Assembly (NCBI RefSeq): GCF_051842935.1
Contig: NZ_JBPXRR010000001.1
Span: forward strand, 1,736,001 to 1,800,000
Reading direction: 5' to 3'
Origin: Pseudalkalibacillus sp051842935
GTDB lineage: Bacteria; Bacillota; Bacilli; Bacillales; Fictibacillaceae
DNA: 64,000 nt
Numbering within the stretch: position 1 is the first letter of the stretch; each line of letters starts with the position of its first letter. Shown here piece after piece: positions 43,089 through 51,946 of this stretch. The translations under genes were made by a program, and so were the position numbers. The notes under the pieces are model-generated. The model saw only the letters and a list, made by a program, of their open reading frames with translations. It did not search any database and had not been told where the DNA came from.

Positions 43089-43562
43089 ATGCAAACGGTT
43101 TATGGTGTTGAACACAAGGAACTCAGAAACCAAGGGTCAGGCTTCATCAGTCAATTCGTCCGAAAAATTGCAAACGCTGCCAATGTGGTCGATCGGGATG
43201 ATCGTTTATGCATCGTACAATCTGAAGAAGATTTCCGTGCTCTTCAAGACTTGTTCCAGAAAGAAAATGTGTTGGAGGAAAGCTTTGAGCTTTATCCGCT
43301 CCAATCTCCTACAACAACCTTCAACACCGATTATGGGTTCGTCTCCACTTCCAATCATGCATACCTTTATAAGGAGATGACGATTCCTTTCCAAGTGGAA
43401 AATGAAGGGGAAAGTGAAAAAATGGCGATGATGCAGATGGAAGAGCATTTAGTAGGAGAAGACGACTCCGTCAGTCCGATCATCTATTTCGCTGATCGAA
43501 AGCAGAAAGAGTTGATCGAGCAGATTGCGTCCGCTTATGGAGTAAACGTCACATTTTTGTAA
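43089..43562 (+). CDS. conserved hypothetical protein
   Basis: A 157-residue soluble, acidic protein that I do not recognise. It has GSGFISQFVRKIANAANVV at about 17-35, a Glu/Met-rich segment near 105-120 and the C-terminal FADRKQKELIEQIASAYGVNV. GCGAGG precedes the ATG. It is divergent from yqgX and followed by the DUF2759 gene. Codon use looks like that of neighbours, so it is likely a real gene. Confidence 0.75.
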   Translation: MQTVYGVEHKELRNQGSGFISQFVRKIANAANVVDRDDRLCIVQSEEDFRALQDLFQKENVLEESFELYPLQSPTTTFNTDYGFVSTSNHAYLYKEMTIPFQVENEGESEKMAMMQMEEHLVGEDDSVSPIIYFADRKQKELIEQIASAYGVNVTFL

Positions 43563-43701
43563 GGAAGGATTCTCGACATTGTCAAAAAAAACAGGTACAA
43601 TAGGATAGGCAATCATTCTCTTACATAGATTGTTTTAGAAGAAACAGGTTATATTAATACTAACTAGAAAACTTTCTGAATTGATAAGGGGGGGAAATCT
43701 T

Positions 43702-43887
43702 ATGGCATTGTCAATAATCTTTGGCCTTGTAACCCTTTTTGCATTATGGGCGGTATTTAGAGAACTGAAAAGGAAAAATGTATTTGCATTGGGCTTCGCA
43801 TTCTTGACTCTAGCGGTGTTCGGATGGTTTACGGTGATGACAGTCATCGACCTATTCCACACTGGTGGTTGGGGCGCTGGTCACTAA
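43702..43887 (+). CDS. yqgW: DUF2759 family small membrane protein
   Basis: A 61-residue protein with two transmembrane helices (about 3-18 and 28-48) joined by FRELKRKNVFALGFA, ending with HTGGWGAGH. It matches the DUF2759/YqgW family and the local order of B. subtilis. The ATG at 43702 follows a long AAGGGGGGGAAA site. Function unknown. Confidence 0.86.
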   Translation: MALSIIFGLVTLFALWAVFRELKRKNVFALGFAFLTLAVFGWFTVMTVIDLFHTGGWGAGH

Positions 43888-43902
43888 ATCATACTGAACG
43901 GT

Positions 43903-43940
43903 AAAAAGACCCGGTCTTCCATAGACCGGGTTCTTTTTTA
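43903..43940. terminator. bidirectional terminator
   Basis: ACCCGGTCT and AGACCGGGT form a 9-bp stem with a 5-nt loop, followed by TCTTTTTT on the plus strand and GTCTTTTTAC on the minus strand; lies between yqgW and the thiamine-binding protein gene. Confidence 0.85.
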
Positions 43941-44252
43941 TGATGGATCATTCAGTTTCGATTGAATCGTATTGACCTTGTCCTTCATGCTCACCTTCTT
44001 ATCTCTTCGATCATCGATCCGGATGTTCGTTGCGACCCTCTGGATTCCATTTTGGAAAGGTACTTCATGTACTTGTCGGATGACCTCCAGCAAATCTTCC
44101 ATTTCCCCCTCAATCAAAGTACTCATCGGGGTAAGCTCATAGTGGATCTTATCAGTATTCGCCTCCAACACCTTCTGGATTTCTACTACATAGTCACTCA
44201 CACTCGGTGTTTCAGTACCGATGGGGATGACCGTTATGTCTACGATTGCCAT
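43938..44252 (-). CDS. yqgV: MTH1187-family thiamine-binding protein
   Basis: A 104-residue UPF0045/thiamine-binding family protein with the pattern MAIVDITVIPIGTETPSVSDYV (partly quoted) and YELTPMSTLIEGEMEDLLEVI. The family forms ferredoxin-like dimers or tetramers that bind thiamine. The ATG at 44252 follows GAGGAGG. It overlaps no neighbour but lies 18 bases after the FetB-type permease gene and may be co-transcribed with it. Confidence 0.9.
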   Translation of the reverse strand: MAIVDITVIPIGTETPSVSDYVVEIQKVLEANTDKIHYELTPMSTLIEGEMEDLLEVIRQVHEVPFQNGIQRVATNIRIDDRRDKKVSMKDKVNTIQSKLNDPS

Positions 44253-44269
44253 GTTTATTCCTCCTCTTT

Positions 44270-45052
44270 TCAAGTATGTAGATCAATCAATTGCATTTTA
44301 TCATTATAATAGAACCGGTATAAAAAGATTGTAACAAGCATCGCACAAACCGCCACAGAAACAAAGATACTGAGCGAAATGACGATCTGATATCTTACGG
44401 CATCCAATGGTGAAACGCCACCAAGAATCAATCCTGTCATCATTCCTGGCAATTGTACGAGACCGATCGTCTTCAATCCATCAATGTTCGGAATCATCGC
44501 TGCCTTCAAGGTCTTGCGGATGATTTGTAGTGAGGATTGCTTTGGGTTTGCGCCTAAAGATAGTGCCGCGAGAATTCTCCCTCTCTCTTCTTTAAATTGG
44601 CTTTGCAATCTTTCAAGAGCAAGTCCGATGGCAATCATGCTGTTTCCGATGATCATTCCGCTGATCGGAATCACTTTTTCAGCTGTAAAAGGAATGTATC
44701 CGAAGCCGAGCCAGAGGGAAATGATAAACACCTCGATCAAGGCGATGACCGCAAACACCACCACTCTGACATAAGGAATCCCTTTCCCTTTTCTTGCTGC
44801 ATTCAAGGTAGCAACGACAATCATTACCGCAACCCACAAGCCGATTCCTTGCCAACTCGGTAAATCAAATAGAAAAGTCAGCACATAACCGATGGCGAAA
44901 AGTTGCACAACACCACGGAGTGAAGACCATAATACCGGTTTGGAAAGATTCAATGAAAACCAGTAGGAAAGCGAAACGGGTATCATCACAAAGACGATGA
45001 TGAATAGCAACGATAAATTCGAGATTTCAGTGGTTCCTTGCATGGTCGTCAT
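44270..45052 (-). CDS. fetB: FetB-type ABC transporter permease
   Basis: A 260-residue UPF0014 family permease with about seven transmembrane helices and the family motif LSLGANPKQSSLQIIRKTLKAAMIPNID (partly quoted), followed by GLVQLPGMMTGLILGG. E. coli FetAB exports iron and protects against oxidative stress; in some Bacillaceae the pair is annotated for multidrug or iron export. It overlaps the ATP-binding gene by 4 bases. The substrate here is inferred from family only. Confidence 0.88.
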   Translation of the reverse strand: MTTMQGTTEISNLSLLFIIVFVMIPVSLSYWFSLNLSKPVLWSSLRGVVQLFAIGYVLTFLFDLPSWQGIGLWVAVMIVVATLNAARKGKGIPYVRVVVFAVIALIEVFIISLWLGFGYIPFTAEKVIPISGMIIGNSMIAIGLALERLQSQFKEERGRILAALSLGANPKQSSLQIIRKTLKAAMIPNIDGLKTIGLVQLPGMMTGLILGGVSPLDAVRYQIVISLSIFVSVAVCAMLVTIFLYRFYYNDKMQLIDLHT

Positions 45053-45750
45053 TCCTCCAAGAACAGTTTCAGCGTTTCGGTCTGGGGGTTTTGGAACAAT
45101 TCTTCCGTATTCCCTTTTTCGATGAGTTGTCCATCTTTTACAAAGATCGTCTGATCTCCCATCCGTTCCGCCTGTCGAAGATTATGGGTGACCATCATGA
45201 TCGTAAGTGCTCTTTCTTCTTTAAGTTTAAACAATAGGGATTCTATATGTTCGATGGTCTTGATATCCAGTGCGCTTGTCGCTTCATCCAACAAAAGGAT
45301 AGACGGTTTGTTCGCCAATGTTCTCGCCAGTGCCACCCTTTGTTGCTCTCCGCCGGACAACGTACTCACTTCTCTTGATATGTAAGATTGCGGAAGTTTA
45401 ACAAGCTCTAATAAACGTTTCGTTTCACCGGGCTCCCATTCACCGCAAAGTTTCGGTCCATATTCGATGTTCTCTTCTGTCGTACCATCAAAAAGATAAG
45501 CGGACTGGAACACCATTCCGATTTCCCGACGGAGTTTCGTTACCGGTAACTCTCGAATATCTGTCCCTTTATAAAAGATACGTCCTTCATGAGGCTCTTC
45601 CAATCGGTTCAGTAAGAGTAACAAACTGCTTTTTCCTGCACCAGATGGACCGATAACAGTCGTGATCTCTTTGGATTGAAGCTCAAAGGAGATGCCTTTC
45701 AGCACATCCGTCGTTAAGTTATCACTTTTCAAAATAGCCGTAGATTCCAT
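45049..45750 (-). CDS. fetA: FetA-type ABC transporter ATP-binding protein
   Basis: A 233-residue ATPase partner of FetB. Walker A is IGPSGAGKSSLL (about 34-45), the ABC signature is LSGGEQQRVALA, Walker B is ILLLDEATSALD and the switch histidine is in VTHNLRQAERM. The ATG at 45750 is used since GGAGCGG stands 5 bases before it; the frame is open for 38 further codons without a ribosome binding site. Confidence 0.92.
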   Translation of the reverse strand: MESTAILKSDNLTTDVLKGISFELQSKEITTVIGPSGAGKSSLLLLLNRLEEPHEGRIFYKGTDIRELPVTKLRREIGMVFQSAYLFDGTTEENIEYGPKLCGEWEPGETKRLLELVKLPQSYISREVSTLSGGEQQRVALARTLANKPSILLLDEATSALDIKTIEHIESLLFKLKEERALTIMMVTHNLRQAERMGDQTIFVKDGQLIEKGNTEELFQNPQTETLKLFLEE

Positions 45751-45828
45751 ACATTCCGCTCCATACATTTCTTTAGTTCTATTGTTCACAAACAATGAAT
45801 GATTTAACATTTCAGCCTTAACTATAAC

Positions 45829-45864
45829 AAAAAACCTCCGGTAATACTTATCCGGAGGTTTCAT
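45829..45864 (-). terminator. terminator after the HIT gene
   Basis: AAACCTCCGG and CCGGAGGTTT form a 10-bp stem followed by TTTTGTTATAG on the minus strand. It separates the HIT gene from fetAB. Confidence 0.85.
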
Positions 45865-45869
45865 TCACT

Positions 45870-46199
45870 CTATATTAACTTCTCACCCGATACGATGTGC
45901 CAGTGCAAGTGTTTGGAGTCCTGATAACGTCCGAGGTTTGTGATGACTCGACAAGCCCCGTGTTTATCCTCTACTTTTTCGGCTACCGTCCGGACGACTT
46001 CCATCAACTCTGAAAATAAGCCAAGATCATGCTCTTCCACTTTTGTAAGGGAAGGGATGTGTTTTTTGGGGATGGCTACGATATGTACTTGATAGGCCGG
46101 TCTTGTATGATGGTAAGCTAGAACATTCTCCGTTTCATGCACCTTATCCACTTCTGTATTGCCACTCAACACTTCATCACAATAAAAATCATTCGTCAT
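45870..46199 (-). CDS. HIT domain protein
   Basis: A 109-residue histidine-triad nucleotide-binding protein. The triad is HLHWH (H97, H99, H101), with the upstream AIPKKHIPSL segment of Hint-type hydrolases. Hint proteins cleave adenosine phosphoramidates; the physiological substrate is not clear. It lies between fetAB and a glycolipid-binding family gene and carries its own terminator. Confidence 0.92.
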   Translation of the reverse strand: MTNDFYCDEVLSGNTEVDKVHETENVLAYHHTRPAYQVHIVAIPKKHIPSLTKVEEHDLGLFSELMEVVRTVAEKVEDKHGACRVITNLGRYQDSKHLHWHIVSGEKLI

Positions 46200-46222
46200 G
46201 TTTTCGGTACTCTCCCTCTCAT

Positions 46223-46765
46223 TTAATATCGTCTTTTAAACAGTTCTGGGTAATCTACAATCAGCCCATGCTCGTCTACTTTAATTTCGGTTTGGAACGT
46301 CCCACTCTCATATTGAAAAAGGCGATGAGTATCCGTGTGTTCAAGGTATGTGTAGCGCTGTTTCACCTTTTTATACACTAATGAAGGTATCGAGACGTAG
46401 ACCATTTCAAAATCCCTTGATTGGTTGCGTTTCCATTCGAGGCGATTGACGGGCAACGAATTGGAAAAAGGTGTAGCCGATAAGTCGACATCGATCGCTC
46501 CTTCCAATGCCACTATTCGTTCTCCGTTCTCTTTGAACCAGTTTCCATTCCCATTCGACGTTAATTTCAGTGTGTGGTGAGAATCAACAACGATTTCAAG
46601 ATCTCGCGTCACCCAGTTTTCCAGATGAAGTGAGTAGCTCACTTGATGAGGAACCTCGTCCATGAACAGAATGGTGCTATCCACTTTTACCATTGTGTCT
46701 TCCTTATTCAATTCAAGAACTTCACTCCCATACGCTTCAACATTCTCCCACATGACTTTCAACAT
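46223..46765 (-). CDS. Putative glycolipid-binding family protein
   Basis: A 180-residue protein of the PF06475 (DUF1089) family. The characteristic part is NGNGNWFKENGERIVALEGAIDVDLSATPFSNSLPVNRL (partly quoted: ALEGAIDVDLSATPFSN, about 85-101). Members are thought to bind glycolipid because of a related structure; nothing direct is known. The ATG at 46765 is favoured by GGGGGAAGG upstream; an in-frame extension is possible. Confidence 0.8.
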   Translation of the reverse strand: MLKVMWENVEAYGSEVLELNKEDTMVKVDSTILFMDEVPHQVSYSLHLENWVTRDLEIVVDSHHTLKLTSNGNGNWFKENGERIVALEGAIDVDLSATPFSNSLPVNRLEWKRNQSRDFEMVYVSIPSLVYKKVKQRYTYLEHTDTHRLFQYESGTFQTEIKVDEHGLIVDYPELFKRRY

Positions 46766-46837
46766 CAGCACTGTCCTTCCCCCTTTTCTACACATCATCT
46801 TAACACAAATTTCCATATGTCAAGTTAACCATTACAT

Positions 46838-46873
46838 AAAAAAACCAAACCTACAAAAAGGTTTGGTTTTCTA
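46838..46873 (-). terminator. terminator after the peptidoglycan endopeptidase
   Basis: AAAACCAAACC and GGTTTGGTTTT form an 11-bp stem followed by TTTATG on the minus strand, just beyond the 46874 stop. Confidence 0.85.
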
Positions 46874-48064
46874 TCACATATATAAGCTGGCCAGCATGAT
46901 GCCTAAGCTTTCTTGATAAATCTCATCGTATTGACTGATGGGCAGCGGGTTGACCCCTTCTCCCAATTCTACTGTATAGCCTGGTCTTTGCCATTCCTGG
47001 ATGTACCAGTCTTTATATCCTGCATAACTATCAACGTAGCGGACAGGCTTATAACCGCTCACTCGCTCAAATTCCTGAACGATCGTCTCTGCGTATGGAG
47101 GCTCTAGACCTTCATAACCCCAATAGATTTCTTCACCTTGCGTATGAAAAGCGATGACCCGGTCAAAATCCTCCGCCTCAATCAATTCCGCCATAGCGAT
47201 TGCTTCTGGTTCACTTAAAGGCTCCTCCCCCGGATAATCCCTCGGGGCTGGGTTTTGCGGTTTTCTAGCCTTTTCTATTTCCCATTTCGCTGGATATTGA
47301 TTGTTCAAATCCACTCCACGAATATTCGCTTTCCAACCTGAATAATCGGGGTTTCCATTGTTCAGCTCTATTACATAATCTCGATAGTAGTCATCATCAG
47401 GTGGTCCGTTCAACACAAGATCGACCCCATCCGGATTTACCATAGGAACGATGGATAAAGTTACACCATCATAAAATGGAGACATGTTCAATCCTCTGAT
47501 CGACCACTGATTGTTCAACGAGAGAAGATAGTCGTTCAAGAAATTCATCAGTACCGCTGTCGTAATCCATTCCTGTGCGTGAAAAGCACCGTTCATATGC
47601 ACTTTCTTCGGGCCATTGCCGATTTGGATTTCTGGGATGCTTTTTCCCAGTACAGACCGGCCAATGCTTCTGATCTTCATAAATGGATATATACTATTGA
47701 GCCTTTTCAATTGATTCATCATTGTAGAATAGTCGTAGTCCATTTTAGGTGTCACGATCGGCTGGAGGACTCGGACCGGTACAAGGATGATCTGGCCGAT
47801 TTGAAGGTTGCTTGGTGCTGTATTCGGGTTCATGATCGTAAGCGCGTCCAGAGGGATCTTCCGCCTTTGCGCTATCTTATAAAATGTATCACCTCTCTGG
47901 ATTGTATACTTTTCTTGTACATAGCCAGGAATCTCAACTTGCTGGTTGATCTGCAGTTGAGATGGGTCGATTGAGCGGTTCGAATCAATGACAAGACGCA
48001 AGGGTACATTGAATACTTTAGCGAAATACCAAAGACTATCTCCTTTCCGTACAGTCACTTTCAT
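46874..48064 (-). CDS. yqgT: LysM and M14 peptidase, gamma-D-Glu-L-diamino acid endopeptidase type
   Basis: A 396-residue protein with two N-terminal LysM repeats (about 2-47 and 51-96) that bind peptidoglycan, then an M14 zinc carboxypeptidase domain (about 110-395). Zinc ligands: HAQE (H about 157, E about 160) and the later His in FHTQGEEIYWG. The substrate segment MVNPDGVDLV and the catalytic Glu near VELGEG fit the family. B. subtilis YqgT is its counterpart; such enzymes cleave the gamma-D-Glu-diaminopimelate bond. No signal peptide is seen, so it may act on internal or spore wall fragments. Confidence 0.92.
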   Translation of the reverse strand: MKVTVRKGDSLWYFAKVFNVPLRLVIDSNRSIDPSQLQINQQVEIPGYVQEKYTIQRGDTFYKIAQRRKIPLDALTIMNPNTAPSNLQIGQIILVPVRVLQPIVTPKMDYDYSTMMNQLKRLNSIYPFMKIRSIGRSVLGKSIPEIQIGNGPKKVHMNGAFHAQEWITTAVLMNFLNDYLLSLNNQWSIRGLNMSPFYDGVTLSIVPMVNPDGVDLVLNGPPDDDYYRDYVIELNNGNPDYSGWKANIRGVDLNNQYPAKWEIEKARKPQNPAPRDYPGEEPLSEPEAIAMAELIEAEDFDRVIAFHTQGEEIYWGYEGLEPPYAETIVQEFERVSGYKPVRYVDSYAGYKDWYIQEWQRPGYTVELGEGVNPLPISQYDEIYQESLGIMLASLYM

Positions 48065-48139
48065 GGTAGATTCCCTCCAAAAACCATTCTCCCATCATGT
48101 ATATGGACAAATTCTTCTTGTTATGAGTATAGCATCATA

Positions 48140-48212
48140 AAAAAGTGCCAGGTACCAGTCAAAAGCCCTTGCCCTGTAAGGGATCTTTTGAGGTACCTGG
48201 CACTGGATCGAA
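48140..48212. repeat. GTGCCAGGTACC hairpin repeat
   Basis: AGTGCCAGGTACC (48145 region) pairs perfectly with GGTACCTGGCACT (48192-48205 region), with a further TCAAAAG/CTTTTGA and CCTT/AAGG inside. It shares its core with the hairpin at 9240-9355, so the two are members of a dispersed intergenic hairpin family. Confidence 0.65.
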
Positions 48213-48216
48213 GATA

Positions 48217-48255
48217 TAAAAAGCCGCACCAACTGAATTTGTCGGTGCGGCTCTT
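48217..48255 (-). terminator. terminator after the LTA synthase gene
   Basis: AGCCGCACC and GGTGCGGCT form a 9-bp stem with GACAAATTCAGTT in the loop, followed by TTTTTATA on the minus strand. Confidence 0.85.
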
Positions 48256-48262
48256 GTTACTC

Positions 48263-50140
48263 CTACTCTTCTTGCTTGATTTGACCCGTTTTTGAGTCAA
48301 AGAAACGGAGAAGGTCTCCATAAATGATTCGGTCAGAATAATCCAATTCTTTCTTCGCTTTTTCCATGAACGGTTCACATGCTTCTTTTTCGACAGGTTC
48401 ACCTGTTTCTTTTTCGTAACATGTGTTGTCCGTGTACACGTGATCTTTCGTAATGAAGCTTCCATCACGAAGGACAGTGAAGTCTTGACGTTCTTTAGAG
48501 AACAGGTCAGATCCGAAATGGATCGTGTTCTTCGTTTCAATACCTAGAAGGTGCATGATCGTCGGACGAAGGTCCACTTGACCACCGACAGTATCCATCA
48601 CTTTCCCTTTTCCATTACCAGGAATGTGGATATACATCGGTACACGCTGCAATTGAGTAGATTCGAAAGGTGTAATTTCTTTACCTAAGAATTCACCCAT
48701 CGCTTTGTTATGGTTTTCGGATATTCCGTAATGGTCACCATATAGGACGAACATCGTATCTTCATACATACCTTCATTCTTCAAGCTATCGAAGAACATT
48801 TTCACAGCTTCGTCCGTATAACGTACCGTCGTGAAGTAACGGTTGACGGTACCGTCATTTGAATTCCACTCTGGAATGAACTCGTCTTCCTCTTCAAGAC
48901 TGAATGGGAAGTGGTTCGTCAATGTGATGAACTTCGTATAATAAGGTTCAGGCATTTCTTTCATATGATCGACGGATTGTTTGAAGAAGAATTCATCTTT
49001 CATTCCCCAACCAATCGATTCTTCAGGTTTTACATCATAATCATTGATATCGTAGAAACGCTCATAACCAAGTGACTTATACATGATGTCACGGTTCCAG
49101 AAACTCTTGTTGTTCGCATGTAGGCTTGCCGTGTAATATCCTTTTTCCTTTAACATTTCAGGAGCAGCTTGGTATTCATTCTGTGAGTGAGTGAAGAATA
49201 CAGCTCCACTTGGTAAAGGATACATGGAATTCGCCAACAAGAACTCAGAGTCTGACGTTTTTCCTTGACCCGTTTGGTGATAGAAGTTAGGGAAATAGAA
49301 TGTATCTTTGTCTTTCTTCAACTGGTTCAAGAAAGGTGTAATCTCATGGCCATCCATATCGTTATCAATAACGAAGTTCTGGATAGACTCAAGAGAAATC
49401 ATGACCACATTCTTGCCTTCTGCGGCACCGAACATTTCAGGGTCTGGCTTTTTATAATCTGCTTTTACATAGTTTTCAATATCAGCAATCTCACTACCAT
49501 CCGCAAGCGCACGTTGAGCTTTAGCTTTGGATTGGATGATTGCATCATAAGCATGGTAGTTATACGTACCAATGTTCTTGATCAACATTTCTCTGTCAAA
49601 TGAACGTGTCAACAACTGTGGACGTTCCGTTTCAGCAATACCTACGTTGACGATGAAGATGATCAAGCTGGAAGCGAACGCGAGTCCGATCTTTTTAGAA
49701 GAGACTTTCGGCGCTTCAATTTTACGCAATTTCATATAGACGGCGATGAAAATAAGATCGACGAATAATAGTAGGTCGAATGGATAAATTAACGATGTAA
49801 TACTACTACCCAGGTCACCCATGTTGCTTGTCTGGAATAATACCGGAATCGTAATGAAATCATTAAAGAAACGGTAGTAGACCATATTGGCGAACAGAAT
49901 GAATGAGGCGATCAAATTCAATATTAGAGTGGCAATATTACGGGAGCGCCCTGAGAAAAAGAGGGCAAACGCCATAATGAAGACCACTGAGCTTAATGGG
50001 TTGATCAATAGAATTAGTTCTTGTATCGCATTTTCGATTTTCAGGTCAAATGAAACTTTGTAAACAAGATACGATTTGATCCATAACAAAACACCTGTGA
50101 TGATGAGAATCTGATATTTTGATAGGGTGTTTTTCAGCAT
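48263..50140 (-). CDS. yqgS: Lipoteichoic acid synthase family protein
   Basis: A 625-residue LtaS-type phosphoglycerol transferase. Five transmembrane helices fill the first ~185 residues. The extracellular sulfatase-like domain starts with KNVVMISLESIQNFVIDN (Glu251 as metal ligand); the catalytic threonine is T295 in GQGKTSDSEF, with further ligands in YGDHYGISEN. Signal peptidase might cut near QRALAD (about 209-213), as in LtaS. It polymerises phosphoglycerol from phosphatidylglycerol. B. subtilis has four LtaS paralogues; this position corresponds to yqgS. Confidence 0.93.
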   Translation of the reverse strand: MLKNTLSKYQILIITGVLLWIKSYLVYKVSFDLKIENAIQELILLINPLSSVVFIMAFALFFSGRSRNIATLILNLIASFILFANMVYYRFFNDFITIPVLFQTSNMGDLGSSITSLIYPFDLLLFVDLIFIAVYMKLRKIEAPKVSSKKIGLAFASSLIIFIVNVGIAETERPQLLTRSFDREMLIKNIGTYNYHAYDAIIQSKAKAQRALADGSEIADIENYVKADYKKPDPEMFGAAEGKNVVMISLESIQNFVIDNDMDGHEITPFLNQLKKDKDTFYFPNFYHQTGQGKTSDSEFLLANSMYPLPSGAVFFTHSQNEYQAAPEMLKEKGYYTASLHANNKSFWNRDIMYKSLGYERFYDINDYDVKPEESIGWGMKDEFFFKQSVDHMKEMPEPYYTKFITLTNHFPFSLEEEDEFIPEWNSNDGTVNRYFTTVRYTDEAVKMFFDSLKNEGMYEDTMFVLYGDHYGISENHNKAMGEFLGKEITPFESTQLQRVPMYIHIPGNGKGKVMDTVGGQVDLRPTIMHLLGIETKNTIHFGSDLFSKERQDFTVLRDGSFITKDHVYTDNTCYEKETGEPVEKEACEPFMEKAKKELDYSDRIIYGDLLRFFDSKTGQIKQEE

Positions 50141-50570
50141 CGTATTGTTACCTCCTTGACAATGATGTCTTCGTTATTTTAGTCATTTTAAGCGGTTCAT
50201 AATCTTAATAATATCTCAAAAGTTTCTTCACTCGTTTTTCACATGATTGTTATATTACTCCCTTTCAAACAATTTTTCAAGTGAAAATTGAACTTTTTCA
50301 AGATATTGTAAAATAGCTTGTCAAACACTAGAATATTTATTCCCCAACAAAAAATAGTCTTAAACCTATAGACGTATGAATAAGAAAAAAGTTTTGTCAT
50401 TTTCCGTTTTTTGGTGATATTTCACACTTTTTTCACATTTATGAACGGAACTTTGTACTACTCTCTAGATAACCCAAAACTATTTTACTACTAAACAAGA
50501 AGAAACTTGGCTATGCCAAGCTTCTCTTCGTGCTTTCCATTCGTGATGACGCGCTCGGTCGAATGAATAT
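50141..50570. other. AT-rich upstream region of the LTA synthase gene
   Basis: About 430 bases with no supported gene. From 50150 to 50480 it is strongly AT-rich and probably holds the promoter for the minus-strand gene; no clear sigma factor consensus was found. At 50501-50528 an isolated hairpin (CTTGGC/GCCAAG extended by AGAAG/CTTCT) has no T run and no evident role. Confidence 0.4.
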
Positions 50571-50602
50571 GAAAAAGGGTCTTAACTATAGACCCTTTTG
50601 TT
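50571..50602 (-). terminator. terminator after glcK
   Basis: AAAAGGGTCT and AGACCCTTTT pair over 10 bp around a TATAGTTA loop, followed by TCATATTC; the T run is within the stem end. About 60 bases beyond the glcK stop. Confidence 0.75.
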
Positions 50603-50660
50603 GTTGATTGGTATAGTATTCGATTCAAAAGTCCATTATGAGAGGATATCCCGTCAACTT

Positions 50661-51623
50661 TTACGGGGTGTCATTGAATACGAGACCCGCTCCACCGATC
50701 ACGCCAGCGTCATTTCCTAAGCTTGCGATGGCAAAGTCCGCACCTTCATACACTCTTGGTAACGCATATTTTGCAAATGCTTCTTTCAACGGTTTCAACA
50801 ATTCATGATCCGCTTTCGAAACGCCACCGCCGATGACGATTTTTGAAGGATTTAGTGCAGCAGACATATTTGCAATCGCCAATCCGAGGTGATGTGTGAT
50901 GATGCCGATGACTTCCTGCGCCCATTCGTCATCTTCTGCAGCTGCCGTGAACACCTCTTCAGATGTAATGCTACCTTTTTCAGATAAAACCGCATGAAGC
51001 TTGCTTTCTGGATGCTGATCGAGACCTTCTGTCGCAATGCGCGCGATGCCGGTTGCTGATGCAATCGTTTCCAAACAACCCGTCTTTCCACAATTGCAAG
51101 GAGCACCTCCATCCACAATCGACGTAATGTGCCCGATTTCACCAGCCATGCCGTTCACCCCGTGAAGAATTTTACCATCTAGGATAATTCCGCCCCCGAT
51201 CCCAGTTCCGAGGGTGATGCAAATCATATTGGAGGCCTGGTTCCCAGCGCCCATCCACATTTCTCCGAGCGCTGCAATGTTCGCATCATTGTCTACATGA
51301 ACCGTCAAACCTGTCTTTGCTTCGAGATCATCCTTTAGCGGATAGTTCTCCCAGCCAAGGTTCACGGCTTTATAGATGAATCCGTTCGTCATGTTAATGA
51401 AGCCAGGTGCTCCCATTCCGATTCCTTCAATTTGAGAAGGATCTATATTCAATGATTGCAACTTTTCCTGAATGGAATTTGCGATATCATTCGATATGTT
51501 TCTTCCATTATTATTAGTATCCGTTGGAATGTTCCATTTTTCCACAATTGTCCCTTTGAAGTCGACGATTGCCATCTTGATCGTCGTGCCTCCTAGGTCA
51601 ACTCCAATCGACAGTCTTTCCAT
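50661..51623 (-). CDS. glcK: ROK family glucokinase
   Basis: Phosphorylates glucose with ATP. It has 320 residues with the ATP motif GVDLGGTTIK (7-16), the ROK zinc-binding motif CNCGKTGCLE (C176, C178, C183 with an upstream His in GEIGHI), and VHVDNDANIAALGE (Asp catalytic base about 112). The ATG at 51623 follows AAGGATGAG. yqgQ lies 14 bases upstream, the same pair as in B. subtilis. Confidence 0.95.
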   Translation of the reverse strand: MERLSIGVDLGGTTIKMAIVDFKGTIVEKWNIPTDTNNNGRNISNDIANSIQEKLQSLNIDPSQIEGIGMGAPGFINMTNGFIYKAVNLGWENYPLKDDLEAKTGLTVHVDNDANIAALGEMWMGAGNQASNMICITLGTGIGGGIILDGKILHGVNGMAGEIGHITSIVDGGAPCNCGKTGCLETIASATGIARIATEGLDQHPESKLHAVLSEKGSITSEEVFTAAAEDDEWAQEVIGIITHHLGLAIANMSAALNPSKIVIGGGVSKADHELLKPLKEAFAKYALPRVYEGADFAIASLGNDAGVIGGAGLVFNDTP

Positions 51624-51636
51624 ATGTCTCATCCTT

Positions 51637-51837
51637 TTAATTCAATTTATTTAACTTGCTTTGTTCGCTTTTGATTATCAGAATGGCCAGGCGGAATTCG
51701 TCGTTCTGGATCAATCCATTCTGAAAGAGCTCTTGCAGCTCCCCATGCATCATTTCGAGATCCGCTCCGCGGTCACCCGTATAAATGAATGTACCGAAGC
51801 GTTTCAATATGTTTTGTACATCGAATAATGTCTTCAT
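51637..51837 (-). CDS. yqgQ: YqgQ family protein (DUF910)
   Basis: A 66-residue helical protein with the family pattern TLFDVQNILKRFGTFIYTGDR (partly quoted) and DLEMMHGELQELFQ. Always found before glcK in Bacillus; thought to bind single-stranded nucleic acid from its structure, but the function is not established. ATG 51837 chosen; GTG 51849 is also in frame. Co-transcribed with glcK. Confidence 0.9.
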   Translation of the reverse strand: MKTLFDVQNILKRFGTFIYTGDRGADLEMMHGELQELFQNGLIQNDEFRLAILIIKSEQSKLNKLN

Positions 51838-51915
51838 ATATGATTTCACCCATCCGTATTATATCACTATTCGTTTGTTAAGAAAGGCTCTCCTCGTCTG
51901 TTTATTGCCTCAATG

Positions 51916-51946
51916 TAAAAAAGAGAAGCAGATATCTGCTTCTCTA
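51916..51946 (-). terminator. terminator after the spoVAF-like gene
   Basis: AGAGAAGCAGAT and ATCTGCTTCTCT form a perfect self-complementary stem followed by TTTTTTACA on the minus strand; its first arm overlaps the stop region of the upstream gene. Confidence 0.85.

Noticed and set aside
50501..50528. Hairpin AGAAG...CTTGGC/GCCAAG...CTTCT as a terminator
   Set aside because: No T run on either side, and no gene ends next to it.
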